DNA from: Artemisia argyi
Taxonomy: Eukaryota; Streptophyta; Magnoliopsida; Asterales; Asteraceae
DNA length: 64,000 nt
Direction of reading: 5' to 3'
NCBI GenBank assembly: GCA_030686995.1
Contig: CM060685.1
Coordinates: 127,063,823-127,127,822, forward strand
The notes under the pieces are model-generated. The model was given only the letters and a program-made list of their open reading frames with translations. It was not told where the DNA came from and did not search any database. A program made the position numbers and the translations under genes. Below are positions 1-11,653 of the stretch, piece after piece. Every line of letters starts with the position of its first letter. Positions within the stretch are counted from its first letter, which is position 1.

Positions 1-2378
1 TTAATTGAGTGTTGTTTAGTTAATCTATAGCTTAATAAATATAACTTGTTTGTTTAAATTTGTAGTTACTTTAGATCCTAAGTTTAAACAGTCATTATAG
101 CATAATTAGTACTCTTGCTTATTTGTGGTTGTAACCTGTTTCTAAGTGCTCAATTATATTTAATATAACATAAAAGTTAGTGTGGATTAGCCATAAAAGC
201 CCTAGTGATCATTTGCTTCCCAAAATACAAAACAGTCTTGCTTAAAGGGGTGTTTGGATTTAATCATTTCACTGTGCTCTTAAGGTCTTGTTGGATAAAT
301 CAAGTTGAAAACTCTTCCTCAGTGTAAAATTAGTTCAAACAAACCTTAACAAATGGTGTCATAGAGTAAAAAAGTCAAAATCATTGCTAAGGGTCCATAA
401 CTGTTAATTGTTGTGGTATTTTGATCCACAAAACCTCAATTTAGCTCACAAGTAGTTGCTTTAGCTTAATCAAATCATATTTTAGTCTAATATAACATAA
501 TCAGTAGATTACATGTATTAGAAGTTCATAAAAGTCAAAGAATCAAGTTTTCTTTAAAAGTCAAATTTACTTGTGCTCAGAAAAACTAAAATTTGTAGGA
601 TTTGTTATGATTTATGTGTTTGGATTGAAGATTTGAAACTTGTTGTAGTTAAACTCTACACCCTCAACTTCATTTTCCCATTGTTACTCAAATTTTGTGA
701 ATTTTTCTTGTTGGCCTTTTAAACCCTTGAACTGAGTTGCAGGGCAAACCATAGCCTTGTGCATCAGCTGACCATCTCACCACCACCACTTTGGTGGTTG
801 ATTGTGGCCAACTCAGTGGGCCCCAGGGGTTCATTTTTGGTTTTCCCAACCCCCCTCCTACCAGGGATCAAGGTTTGACCTAGGAATCAGTGGACCCTAC
901 CTGGAATCCACCCCAAAGTCTGTCCCCATTCTGTGTTAAGTTTCAGTTTGCAAAGTGCTTATTTCATTCCAAACAGCTTATTTGTGCTAATTGCTTGTTG
1001 TTTCTAGCTTATTCAAGTTCCTTTAGCTTATTTGTACCTAGTTTTACCATTGTGGACCGCACATTCAGTCATTTGTGCTTATTTGCTTACTCAGTCAACA
1101 AAAGTCAAACTGCTTAAGTCAAGGGGGTGCATACTGCTTATTTTTCAACCAAATAAAAAGTTGTTTTACAAAAGTTTCTTGTTTTCATCTTATATTTAGC
1201 TGTCTAAAAGAAAAACACCAAAAATAGCAAACATAAAAATAGTGATAGCTTCTATTTAATAGAAACTATCTTTTTCATTTTTCATTTTAGCTTATTTATA
1301 AGCACTTTTCCATTTTTATAATTTTTTAAATTTTCTAGTACCTTTAAGTATTTAAAATAATTTTCTTAAATTTTTCTTGATTAGTTTACTATTTATTAGA
1401 TTTAAAACTAGTTTAATTAATTAAATAGGTAATATTAGTTATTAATTAGTTTTCTTTAATTTTTAGTAACAACAGTAGGTTTTTATAATTTTTCTAGGTT
1501 TTATAAATTAGTTAAGACTTTTAGAAAATATATTTTTAATTTCTACTGTTCATTTTCCATTTTTATTATTTTAATTATTTAAATTAAATTTAAAGTAATT
1601 AAAAGGTAATTAATTAGTAGAATAGCCTTAAACATAAATTTTAGAAGTTTTTATAATTTTGTAGGATTCCTGTGATGGTTAAACATTTTTATAAATTTTT
1701 ACATAATTTTCTAAGTTAAGTTAGTATTATTTGTAATTTAAAGTAGTTTAATTAGTTTAATTAAGTTAAATAGTTTTTAATTAATAAAAAATCCATAAAA
1801 AGACAAAAAAAAATTATTTTTATTTTTTATACTTTCTTCAAGTTCTTATTAAGGTTTAGAAAATATTTTGGCAAATTTTTAGTTTAATTTGTAAGCTTTT
1901 TCATTTTTAGATAATTTAAATTAGATTTAAATTAGATTTTAATTAGTTTAATTAATTAAATAATATTTAAATAGTAAAATAATCATTTTTATAATTTCAT
2001 TTTCATTTTCAATTTTCTTTTAATTTTAGGTTTCAAAAGCACCCCCTGTAGTTTGTAATTTACCAAATCCCACTTTTCTGTCTGATTACGTATTACCAAA
2101 TTGTGAATTTGTGCATATACCTGTATATCTGGTTTTTGTGAATATTATATCTGTGTACAAATACCAAGATAACAGTAGCAAAATTAATTCCATATCATCT
2201 GGGCTACTGTCCTCAGTGCCACTCATTCCTAAACGATTTCAAACAACACCATTTCAATCTCGCTGGGACTTTAACGACCCGGGGACACACTATACTATCA
2301 CCGGAGTATTGGTCTAGGTAGTTTGACTTTGTTGACCATTTACTTGGTCAATTTAAGTTGACTGTTTAGCATCAATCA
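1..2378 (+). mobile_element. 5' LTR (partial) of an Athila-like Ty3/gypsy element
   Basis: The last 174 bases (2205-2378) are repeated without visible change at 4278-4451, on the far side of a gag gene. A tRNA-Asp-type primer binding site follows six bases after the LTR end. The LTR ends in ...ATCAATCA. Its start lies before the window, so it is at least 2.4 kb, which fits the long LTRs of the Athila/Tat group. The interior is AT-rich with poly-T/poly-A runs (1200-2030) and no credible gene; the small ORFs at 890-1117 and 2111-2317 resemble nothing I know. Confidence 0.8.
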
Positions 2379-2383
2379 AAATT

Positions 2384-2401
2384 TGGCGTCGCTGCCGGGG
2401 A
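2384..2401 (+). other. Primer binding site, tRNA-Asp type
   Basis: TGGCGTCGCTGCCGGGGA closely matches the complement of the 3' end of plant tRNA-Asp (TGGCGCCGTTGCCGGGGA), the primer site typical of Athila-group gypsy elements. It lies six bases downstream of the LTR end and sets the element on the + strand. Confidence 0.8.
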
Positions 2402-3020
2402 GGTTGTTGCGTGTTTTAAAATCGTTTTAAAGTTTAGTGGTTTTCAAAACCCTCCCTGTACAAATTTCACACAAATTTGTAAAAAGTTTTTGTAAAAACA
2501 TAATCATATCAAAAAAAGTTCATTAACACCTTTCCTGAAGTGTTAAAAACACCAAAAAAAATCAAAAACAACAAAACAAACTGTGAAGTTAAATTACTTC
2601 GTTTTCTTTAAGATTACAACCTGAAACAGTTGGTTTAAGGTAAGTTCTGACATTAAATTGCGAACTGAAGAGGAAACCTATTTACTTCCTCCCGCCAGCC
2701 TGCGAGTAATCTTAAAAGAACGATTTCGGTTAACGAATCAGTTCCAAAAATATTTCCCAAAGTTTTCTGCACACACACCCATAAGCCTAAAGCAGTTTTT
2801 CAAATTAATAAATACATAAAATCTTACCACCGCAAACCAAGGCTGAACACCTACCAACTAGGGGTGTGGACATAATAAGTTCCCAAACTTAAGATTAAAA
2901 CTTGCCTTTATATCCCTGTGAGTGGTGTACCTTGTTTAAAGAAGCCATTCACTTGTGATTATTGGTTTAAGTTCACTGTGGTTTTGCCTCGATCTTGTTT
3001 TGAAAAATTGTTTTTAGTGC
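2402..3020 (+). other. Untranslated leader of the Athila-like element
   Basis: This stretch of about 620 bases lies between primer site and gag start and has no ORF of note. It ends directly at the ATG of gag at 3021. Confidence 0.55.
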
Positions 3021-4305
3021 ATGCGCACTCGGTCACAAACAAAACGTAAACTTCAGAAAAACGTACCCGAGCTACGTTCTGATACACAAGAACCAAAAAC
3101 CAAAATGGCCGCTGGGCCACCACCACCATTACCACCCCCTGACCCTCCCAGGGATGTGCCAGCTCCCGATCTCCGAACGATGGAGGAGCTGTGCCAGCCT
3201 ACCATGCAAGGGCGGGGTGGGCCTATTGCACCACTCACTATTGAGGCTACGGACTTTGGCCTCAAGCACCACATGATCCAACAAGTCCAGAATTCGTGTC
3301 AATTTCACAGATTACCGGGTGACGATGCTAACAAGTATCTTGACAAATATCTCACGGTCACCCAAAGCATGAAACAGCATGGTGTCGCCGATGATGCCCT
3401 CCGGCTGTATCTCTTCCCCTATTCTCTCACTCATCATGCCACTGCATGGTTTGACCGACTCCCAAAGAATTCTATTCGTACCTTTGATGAAATGGTAACC
3501 AAGTTTTTAGCAAAATATTTTCCACCTTCCATGGTTACCAAGTTACGAAATGATATCAGCAACCTCCGGCAACGTCCCGACGAATCTCTTTTTGAGGCTT
3601 GGGAACGTTATAAGCTAGCTATTGATCGGTGCCCTAATCACAATATGTTACAAGTTACCATCATAGATACCTTCTATAATGGTCTGACATTGAGGCACCG
3701 GGATATTCTCAATGCTGCTGGTGGTACCTTTATGAAAAGGCGTCCCGAAGAGTGCTATGACTTGATTGAGAACATGACTGCCCACCATAACTTTTGGGAT
3801 TCCTCTGCGAAGAGGGATGCGTCATGTCATTCAGTTACTCCTTCATCATCATCTCCTGAAATAATTGCTCTTACCAAAAAGATGGATGATATTTCTACGG
3901 TTGTGTTGAGAATGAACCAAACGATGCAAAATCAGGTTCAAAATCAACAAGTGAAAGCCGTGGCCCGAAGTTGTGAAACTTGTGGGGGCCCTCATCTGTA
4001 TTCCGAGTGTCCAGCTACTGCTGGTTTTCCTCAAGAGAACGTTTATGCTGCTCAAGGTTCCTACAACAAGGGGTAATTCTTACCAACCACAAGGGGACCG
4101 TAATCTCTTAAGCTATCGTTCCAACAATTTTCTTGGACCTCCCGGTTTTAATCAAAATCAAAACCGTAACTCGAATCAGAATTTTAACCAAGGTCAAAAC
4201 TCAAATTTCCAAAACCTGAACCAAAATCAAGGCCAGTTTAATCAAAACAATTTTCAAAATGGCAATCAAAACCAAGGTACTGTCCTCAGTGCCACTCATT
4301 CCTAA
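3021..4305 (+). pseudogene. gag: Athila-like gag, frameshifted and fused to LTR sequence
   Basis: The gag capsid/nucleocapsid precursor would assemble virus-like particles in the cytoplasm. The main frame runs 3021-4076 (351 codons) from the first ATG after the leader. It opens with a basic MRTRSQTKRK stretch and a proline-rich segment. A Retrotrans_gag-type core follows at about residues 90-250, with the motifs LFPYSLTHHATAWFDRLP and FLAKYFPP. A CCHC knuckle lies at about residues 318-331 (CETCGGPHLYSEC). A one-base loss in a G run near 4065-4072 appears to cause the stop at 4076; the Asn/Gln-rich tail typical of this family continues in another frame to 4277. From 4278 the reading frame enters LTR sequence and stops at 4305. 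Protease, RT, RNase H and integrase are all absent. Family assignment is from remembered motifs. Confidence 0.8.
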
Positions 4306-4451
4306 ACGATTTCAAACAACACCATTTCAATCTCGCTGGGACTTTAACGACCCGGGGACACACTATACTATCACCGGAGTATTGGTCTAGGTAGTTTGAC
4401 TTTGTTGACCATTTACTTGGTCAATTTAAGTTGACTGTTTAGCATCAATCA
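4278..4451 (+). mobile_element. Truncated 3' LTR of the Athila-like element
   Basis: This segment matches 2205-2378 base for base as far as I can read. The junction at 4278 joins gag directly to the middle of the LTR, so one deletion removed the rest of gag, all of pol and most of the 3' LTR. Past 4451 the sequence becomes that of a Gypsy-A LTR (compare 23204 onward), showing what the element inserted into. Confidence 0.85.
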
Positions 4452-6528
4452 CTTCGCCGTGACCTTGGTCATTGTTCCATGGTCTTGAGACTCAACCAGC
4501 CTTAGCCATGGTTGTGGTCTTGACTTTAGGTCATTAGACCTCTTGGTTTTAATTAACCATAACTATTACATGGTCATTTGGTCTTAAAATGGGCTGTTAA
4601 GAATTTGAAGAAAAATCTCACTCGTAAAGCATTTTCAGGGCTCGAGCTTCTTTACCCCTGAACGAAAACGTTGTTCCGGACTACTTTCGTGTTTTAAGTT
4701 TTTGATGAATCGGACCAGAAGTGCCACTTTCAAAAGGGTCAGATCGTTTACAGGTTGTGTTTGGCAGTTTCGGCGTTTTGGTTTCGCTAACTTCTTATGG
4801 CCATAACTTTTGACTCGTGTACTCGTTTTAGGTGATTCAAATTGCTATGTTTTCCTTGTTAAGTCCTCTTTAACAGTAGGTAAGTTTCCAATATCATAGT
4901 TATACTATTTTGGTCGTGGTTCTCCATAAAATTCACTTGTTTACTTGTTTAATTAACATAAGTTAACATATATATATCAATACTTGTTTTACCCATTTTT
5001 ATACATCATGAACATAATCACAAGACAAAATATAGTATGAATGAACTATAAATAGCATGAAAATGATATTTAGTAAGAAAGTATGTTAGGGTTTGCTTAC
5101 AACTTTTGGCTTTCAACAAAGAAAGGTAAGTAACATGAAAGGTAAGGACTTTGATTGATTATGCTTCACTTTACTTCACTTCAAGCAATATTTCTACACT
5201 TGTATTCTTGAAAGAGAGATGATGAAGGTTGAGGTGACTTGAGTAGATTTAAACTCAAGAGAAATCACCAAAGTTTCAAAAGATTGGAAGTATTTTGATG
5301 AATCAAAACTAAACTAGAGTTTAAGTGTTGATAATACTCTTGATTTCTTGCATGAAACTTGGAAGTAAACTAGCAAAGGATATGGTGTTTGTGTGTGTGA
5401 TGATGGATGGCAAGGAGAGGGAGAGGAGAGGCTTTATAGGAGCTTGAGGAGGTTAGGAAGGTAACTAGGAAATTTCCTAAACTTGGTGACCAAGTTTTAC
5501 TTGGAACCTAAGTTGTACACATGTTATGATCCTAGGCTAAGTGCATGAGATCAAGACACACCAAGGGTGACTCCCCCTTCCCTATAGGCGGTTTCACAAG
5601 ATAGGATGGATGACTTGGTTAGTTGGTGATATTATCATACTTATAGAGCTAGTTTTGACTCCGTAAAATGCTAACCGTAAGTATTTAAATCATGAAACGT
5701 AAAACCAGGTATCGTAAAAACACGAAACTTATAGGAATGATTAAACTCATCAATATACTCATTATTATCTTATAAAAATGAGTGATAAGTTTAATGCATC
5801 GTGAAAACGCTTATAACGCTGGAAACGTAGGTTTAAAACGCGTAAAACGTACGAAAGTTGCGTAAAATTGAGAATAGAAAAATGTAATTTCTCTAATATG
5901 ATTATAATGATTTAAAATGACTTATAATGTCTAGACTGGGCTCAGTATAGTGTCGGTTGGTATTCAATGTCTTTAAGACATAAAACCGTAAGCCTAAAAA
6001 TCAATGAATGAGTTATAAAATCAAGGAATGATTTTTGGTCAAAGGAGGAGGGAAAAATATGTTGACTTCTTCCAAAAATGTGACAACTCAAATCGTCTTA
6101 GAAATGCGGTGCAGGTATAGGCTAAGGTTACGGCTAAGTAAAAGCGCCTAAAAACGCAAATTTCTGTTTCTCACGGTCGAGGGTTTATTTGGTCACATTT
6201 TTCTTAGTCATGATTAATTCTCAAATAAATCATGAGTGTATCAAACATTTTTCTGACGCGGGGAAAATTAACGCGGTTGAGTTTCGTTGTGCGTAGAATT
6301 TTTGAATGACGTTTTAACCTAAACGTGTATTTTCTTAATAACTTTCGCGAAAATGATCTGATGAGTGTCAAACTTTTATTTTGCCATGGAAATGATTTAT
6401 CACATGAGAATATGAAATAAAAATTAAATTTCGGAAAAAAATGCATAGTGAAAGTGAATAGTAAAAATGAATAGTGAAATTTTTCGGGAATAGAAGTTAA
6501 CCTGAAAATGCGAATTGTTACAGTCTCT
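4452..6528 (-). mobile_element. Gypsy-A 3' LTR, partial
   Basis: It aligns along its whole length with 23204-25258 and with 49160-51239, differing by scattered substitutions. It ends in TTGTTACA at 6528, the outer end of this LTR family. The Athila-like element (up to 4451) interrupts the other side. Confidence 0.85.
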
Positions 6529-6545
6529 ACCCCTTACGGGAACTT
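6529..6545 (-). other. Polypurine tract of Gypsy-A
   Basis: On the minus strand a purine-rich stretch (AAGGGGTAGAGAC) precedes the LTR start TGTAACAATT. Just before it is a GGGACGAAGTTC motif of the kind often found at the 3' end of plant gypsy internal regions. This fixes the element's direction. Confidence 0.6.
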
Positions 6546-6679
6546 CGTCCCGAAGTTCTATGTGTGTTATATGTTGGAGTGGTGTCGATGAAGAGGTGTG
6601 GTTATTTATGAGGACTAGAGTCTGGGATTACCAGTGATGTAGTTTGATTTATCTCAGAATACGGTGTGTCTATAGAGAT

Positions 6680-6990
6680 TGATAACATAGTTGAATATTA
6701 GTAGAGATCCATATAATAGTCGAATATCAAAGGAAATTGATATAGCAGTCGAATATTAATAGAAATTGATATAGTAGTTGTACAGAAATTGATATAGTTG
6801 AATATCAAATAGAAATTGATATAGTTGTCAAGTATCAATAGCAATTGATATAGTAGTTGAACAACAATAGCAATTGACATAGGAATCCAATAAATGGAAA
6901 TTGTTATAGTAGTCGAATATCATTATTAATCGATATTTTAGTTGAATATCAATGGAAATTGGGATAGTAGTTGCAATCATAGTCTAGTAG
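6680..6990 (+). repeat. Degenerate minisatellite, period about 29-31 bp
   Basis: Variants of GAAATTGATATAGTAGTCGA and ATATCAATAG alternate about ten times. Copies differ by substitutions and small indels, which suggests an old array inside Gypsy-A. Confidence 0.75.
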
Positions 6991-7076
6991 GTAATCTGTT
7001 GTTGTACCTAGTGTTTATTGACTTCATACTTATGTTATTTCGGATACAAATAAGCCCACTTGTCTATAATTCTTTA

Positions 7077-7185
7077 TTTACATTGAAAGGCATCCCAAAC
7101 AATGTAAATAGGGGAATATAAACTTATGGTTCAGTGATTTACAATTTCTTTATTTAAATGAAAAGGCATCCCAATCCATTCAAAT
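7077..7185 (+). repeat. Two related stem-loops with a conserved loop
   Basis: Unit 1 has 9-bp arms TTTACATTG (7077-7085) and CAATGTAAA (7100-7108). Unit 2 has arms TTTAAATG (7153-7160) and CATTCAAAT (7177-7185). Both loops contain AAGGCATCCCAA. The arms changed between copies but still nearly pair. Confidence 0.55.
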
Positions 7186-7676
7186 AATTATAAATCATCC
7201 TACTTAAGAATTCCCAACACAACATTCATAATTAGCCGGTGAGTTACAAGGTAGTGTATTACGAGATGATACTGGTGTTCCAAAAGTACAAGATGAATAT
7301 TCAATCTTGTAAAGCTGATGAGGGTGCTTGTGGTATAACTAAGGATGATTTGAGCTTTAAAAGTGCATCAAGATCTGTTAATAAGCTTGTGGTTGCAACG
7401 GTTGTGAAGATAATGATGTGATATGTTGATGAACAAAAGTGTGTAGTGTATGCTTAACATTAATATTCTTAGGTATATATGTTGAGTTTGCTTTAAAATT
7501 TTAAGAGATTTTAAAGGTTTATGACGGAATGGTATCCTTATGACCTAAATAGGATAGTACTTCTACGGGATGAAGAGAAGAATTGATAACTATCCCAAGA
7601 TAGTAGTTCGGATTATCTCATAAATGAAAACTTTCAAGAATGAAATTAGGTAGTTCAAATAAGGTGTTAAGATTTC

Positions 7677-8460
7677 TGATGCGTAGGGATTGCACCAGGC
7701 TTTACCTCTCAAGGGATCTTGAGAAGCTTACAACCCCCACCAGGCAGTGTACCTGATCGATGTAGTATAGTATAATGACAAGTACCGGGGGATTGATCGT
7801 TCAACTAGGAATAGTGTCGCTAGGATTAGAAAACCTAAAGACTAGGTCTAGAGATGATGGATGATTCTTTTTATATTTTTATATTTTTTAGAAAGCAAAT
7901 TAAAATCTCGGGTTTGAAGGATTTGGCCGGAATTAGTTGCTAGTCAACTAACCCAATACTAAGATGCAATCAAAATAAAATACTAGGAATGAAAATAAAC
8001 TAAATTAAACTAGAGTTTTGAGCAATATGTGGGAGAATTGTGTTTACTTAGATTTCACTACTCCCTAGATATCTTTTACACGTTAATTACTTGTTATAGT
8101 TGCGTGGATGACGGATTGTATTCCTTAATACCATTCATGGGGTGGCGTACTTACTTCCCCAATCCTATGAGTGCCTACTTCACTCCTATGTCGAGCTGGC
8201 TAAGAAGCTCCTAACATGGGATCATTAGAATTTACTCATGCATTAAATACAACCAATAAAACCTAGTACACATCGGTTCATGTTTCCTAAGACGTTCAAG
8301 CATGTTACACAATGGAGATCTGCCAGTTTTCTTAAGCCTAACGTTGAAATCATTCATCCAATACAACCATAAACAAGTAATCAACACATAATTAACATCT
8401 AGGTTTCATTAGATCTAAGCAAACACAAGATAGATCTAGCCTAACATGTTGAAATCAAGA
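7677..8460. mobile_element. Solo LTR S1, left part
   Basis: It starts TGATGCGTAGGG after TSD ATTTC (7672-7676). The right part ends CCTCATCA at 17933, followed by ATTTC again (17934-17938). TG...CA ends with a 5-bp duplication and no internal region point to a solo LTR of about 1.42 kb, split at 8460 by Copia-1. A related inverted copy is at 45778-47722. The short inverted ends (TGATG/CATCA) leave a TIR element possible. Confidence 0.65.
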
Positions 8461-8936
8461 TGTTGGGTTTTGACCAAGTAACACTGCTGCTAAGTAACTC
8501 TGCTGCTGAGTAATACTGCTGCTACAATGAAACTGCTGCTAGTGTTAATAACTCTGCTGCTGAAGACAATCTGCTACTTGGTGAAACTACTGCTGAAGAG
8601 ATTAACATTGTATACGATAGGATAATTATGGAATAGATTTTTTGTATAGTTTATCTATTTAGATTATTCTTATCTTGTAGAGAAAGGTATTGTAAACCTA
8701 GTAGGACTCCTTGGCCTATAAAAGGAGGATCCTAGGGTTAGTTTATGTACGCATTATTATTCACTTCAAGGTTGTAAAACCCTAGCATTATTGAGTGCTC
8801 GTATTAATAAATATTGAAGTGTTGAAAGAGAATTCTTAATCTTCTTAAGTTAAGCTTTTATATTCCGCATTTAAGCTTAAGTATTTGTTTAAGTTAACTT
8901 CTATATAAGATCGTATTAGCTCAACTGGGATCAACA
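8461..8936 (+). mobile_element. Copia-1 5' LTR
   Basis: It runs TGTTGGGTTT...GGGATCAACA. The first 110 bases carry five CTGCTGCT motifs. A TATA box lies at 8717-8724 and an AATAAA at 8806-8811, so U3/R/U5 can be placed: transcription probably starts about 30 bases after the TATA box. Confidence 0.92.
8717..8724 (+). promoter_or_regulatory. TATA box of Copia-1 LTR
   Basis: TATAAAAG sits in the context GGCCTATAAAAGGAGGATCC. The equivalent CCTATAAAAGGA is conserved in the related LTR on the minus strand at 46757-46765. Confidence 0.7.
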
Positions 8937-8938
8937 AG

Positions 8939-8950
8939 TGGTATCAGAGC
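8939..8950 (+). other. Primer binding site, initiator tRNA-Met type
   Basis: TGGTATCAGAGC starts two bases after the LTR end, the standard iMet primer site of plant copia elements. Confidence 0.9.
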
Positions 8951-9022
8951 TTGTGATCTAGAAGTTATAATCAAGAAGATTTTGTTTCTTTAAAGTTTGC
9001 TGTTCCAAATCGTTTGCATAAG

Positions 9023-11652
9023 ATGGGTGATGAAACTCATATGGTGACTGCTTCAAGGGTTCCCATGCTCAATCCTTCTGAGTATGAGCTATGGAAGAGG
9101 AGGATCAGACAATACATTCGCATGATCGACTTCAACATGTGGAATGTGATTGTTAATGGTGATTCTGAACCAGAGAAGAGTGCTGATGGTAAGGAGATAC
9201 CAATCAAGTCTGCTGAAGCTAATGCAACTAGGAAGCTGGAAATCAAAGCTCATAGTATTCTCTTAATGGGAATACCTAATGAATTTCAAATGGACTTTGA
9301 TGATTGTGAAACAGGAAAAGCATTAATGGATGCAGTAGAATTCAGGTTTGGAGGGAATGATGCTACTAAGAAGTCCAGAAAGAATATGTTGAAGCATCAG
9401 TTTGAAAACTTTACTTCTGAACCTGGAGAAAAGATAATTGGCACATACAACAGGCTAAATCAATTAGTTAGTCATCTAAAGCTTGTTGGTTATGTTGTTC
9501 CACAGGAAGATGTGAATCTCAAGTTCCTAAGAAGTCTTGCACCTGAATGGAGTATGCATACAGTGGTGTGGAGGAATAAGCCTGACTTTGAAACAATGAA
9601 GTTGGAGAGCCTCACAACAATTTAAGGGTGTATGAATCTGAATTGGCTACTTCTTCTACTTCATCTTCTAGTACACAAAATCTTGCTTTTGTTTCTTCAA
9701 AATCCAAAGAGACACAAGATACTCACTCTACTGCTTATGGAGTATCTACTGCTGATGGATCTGGATCTGCTGCTAGCTCAAATGACAAGGTTTCTACCAG
9801 TGATGTTGCTTTATGTGCATTCTTGGCTGAGCTTACTACAACCATAAGATCACATGTCATAAATCAAGATTTGGATCATATTGATCCAGATGATCTTGAA
9901 GAAATTGATCTCAAATGGCAAATGGCAATGTTGACTTTAAGAGCAAGAAAGTTCTGGAAAAAGACTGGAAGAGAAGTCAAATACAAGGCTAAGGAGAATC
10001 CAGGGTTTGACAAGTCTAAGATTGAATGCTACAATTGCAACAGGAAGGGACACTTTGCTAGAGAGTGTAGATCTCCAAAGAAGAATGCTGAAGTTCCAAA
10101 GAAGACTGAAGAATCAAAGTCTGCAATGGTAGCTTGTGATGGGCTGGGAGAATATGACTGGAGTGATATGGCTGAAGAAGAACCAAATTTCTCTTTGGTT
10201 GCTGCTGTTCAACCCAAAGTGCATAACTTTGCACTTATGGCATATGGTTCATCATCAGGTTCTGACTCTGAGGTATCTAATGATTCTGAATCATCTGGAT
10301 GTTCTTTTAAATCTTGTTCTGACACTATAGAAGTTCTTAAGGCTAGGAATGAGAGTTTAAATAGAGAAGTTGAACACCTAAAACTTGATAACTTAGGTTA
10401 TAAAGTAGGTATTCAAAATGTTGAGAGAAGGTTAGAATATCTCAAAGAGTGTGAAAAGGAATATGTAGAACAACTTAATCTCAGAGATATAGAAATTTTT
10501 AAGAAAAATAGTGAAGTAGAAGTTCTTAAAAATAAGTTAGAAGAAGCTGAAAAAGAAAAAGAAGCTGCTCTTGCTGAAAAAGAAAAACATGTAGTGAGAG
10601 TACAAAAACAACAATTTGCTTCTGATATGGTTAATAAGTCAATAGAGAGCACCTTGATGAGAAAAGGCAGTGGAATAGGATATAATGAAGTGGCTCCTCC
10701 AGCCAAAAGTGCTTATGCTCCACCAGGCAAAGAGCTATCCTTCATTAGTGAGCTAGAAATTGGAAAACCTGTAGGTGAATGTAGTACAAGTAAAATTGAA
10801 ACACCTAAGGTTGAGGATAGAAAATTTCCTGAAGCTCCAATTATTGAGGAATGGTATAGTGATAGTGATAGTGAAGAGGAACAGGTTAAACTAAAACAAA
10901 GTTTTAAAAAGGAAGAAATTCCTACTCAGGTTAAGCCTAAGGTGGAACAGGTAAAGTTTGTTAAACCTGTGTTAGGAAATAACTTTTCTAGAAAACTGGT
11001 AGAGTACAATGAGATACCTAGAGAACAGATGGAAAGGTTCAATAATAAGCCTAGGGGTAACCAAAGAAACTTTAATAACCTAGTTTCAAAAAGATTAGGT
11101 GATCAGTTTCAATTACAAAAGAAGGCTTGTTATAAGTGTGGTAGCTTTGACCACTTGATTGTTAGATGTTCTGAACACCAAAAGCCTGTTTGGAATCAAT
11201 ACACTAGGGTGAATCACAAATATGTAACTAAACAAACTCACCCACATCCTAATAGAAACATGGTTCCAAGAGCTGTTTTGTTGAGATCTGGTGCTACTAG
11301 ATCTATTTATGCTGCTAAATCAAATGGTGTTTTCAAATCAACAACTAGTTCTTCAAATGGCTCTACTGCTAGTAAGCACTCTGCTGCTAGAATGCATTCT
11401 GCTGCTAGCAAGCAATCTGCTGCTAGTTTAAAACTTTCTACTTCTGACCCAAAACATCTTCCAAATACAGTTGTTGGTAATCACTATTATGCTGTTAAGG
11501 CCTCAGCTTGCTGGACTTGGAAACCAAAAACAAATGTTTCAAACTCTGTTTCCAAGAATAGTAGTGCATCAAGTGATTTGAAGAAATTTGATTATACTGA
11601 TGCACAGGGCAGATCCAAGTCAGTAATGGCTTGGGTCATCAAGAGAAACTGA
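9023..11652 (+). pseudogene. gag: Copia-1 gag, frameshifted
   Basis: This nucleocapsid/capsid precursor begins at the ATG at 9023 (MGDETHMV...). The first frame to 9625 carries the gag core common to plant copia elements (UBN2 type; YELWKRRIRQYI near the start). A one-base loss near 9612-9622 puts a stop at 9625, and the protein continues in the +1 frame to 11652. That second part has a CCHC knuckle (CYNCNRKGHFAREC, genome about 10027-10068), a Glu/Lys-rich coiled coil (about 10330-10620) and a second CCHC knuckle (CYKCGSFDHLIVRC, about 11128-11169). A Ser/Ala-rich stretch with SAAS repeats (about 11360-11430) comes next. The frame ends WVIKRN-stop just before protease. Two knuckles flanking a coiled coil are unusual compared with the single knuckle of simple copia gags. 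Confidence 0.85.
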
Positions 11653-11653
11653 T

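Larger units (their letters stand above)
6529..7671 (-). mobile_element. Gypsy-A internal region, piece nearest the 3' LTR
   Basis: It is non-coding on both strands; short ORFs such as 7239-7421 match nothing known. It contains a degenerate minisatellite (6680-6990) and two related stem-loops (7077-7185). It stops at the TSD (ATTTC, 7672-7676) of the solo LTR inserted next. Confidence 0.6.

Noticed and set aside
890..1117. Short ORF in the LTR as a gene
   Set aside because: No similarity to known proteins, AT-rich LTR context, and no supporting start or coding features.
3053..3274. Antisense 73-codon ORF over gag
   Set aside because: It is the reverse shadow of the proline-rich gag segment.
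6204..6446. 80-codon minus-strand ORF, repeated near 24940-25200
   Set aside because: It lies inside Gypsy-A LTR, is changed in the third copy at 50950-51200, and has no recognisable domain.
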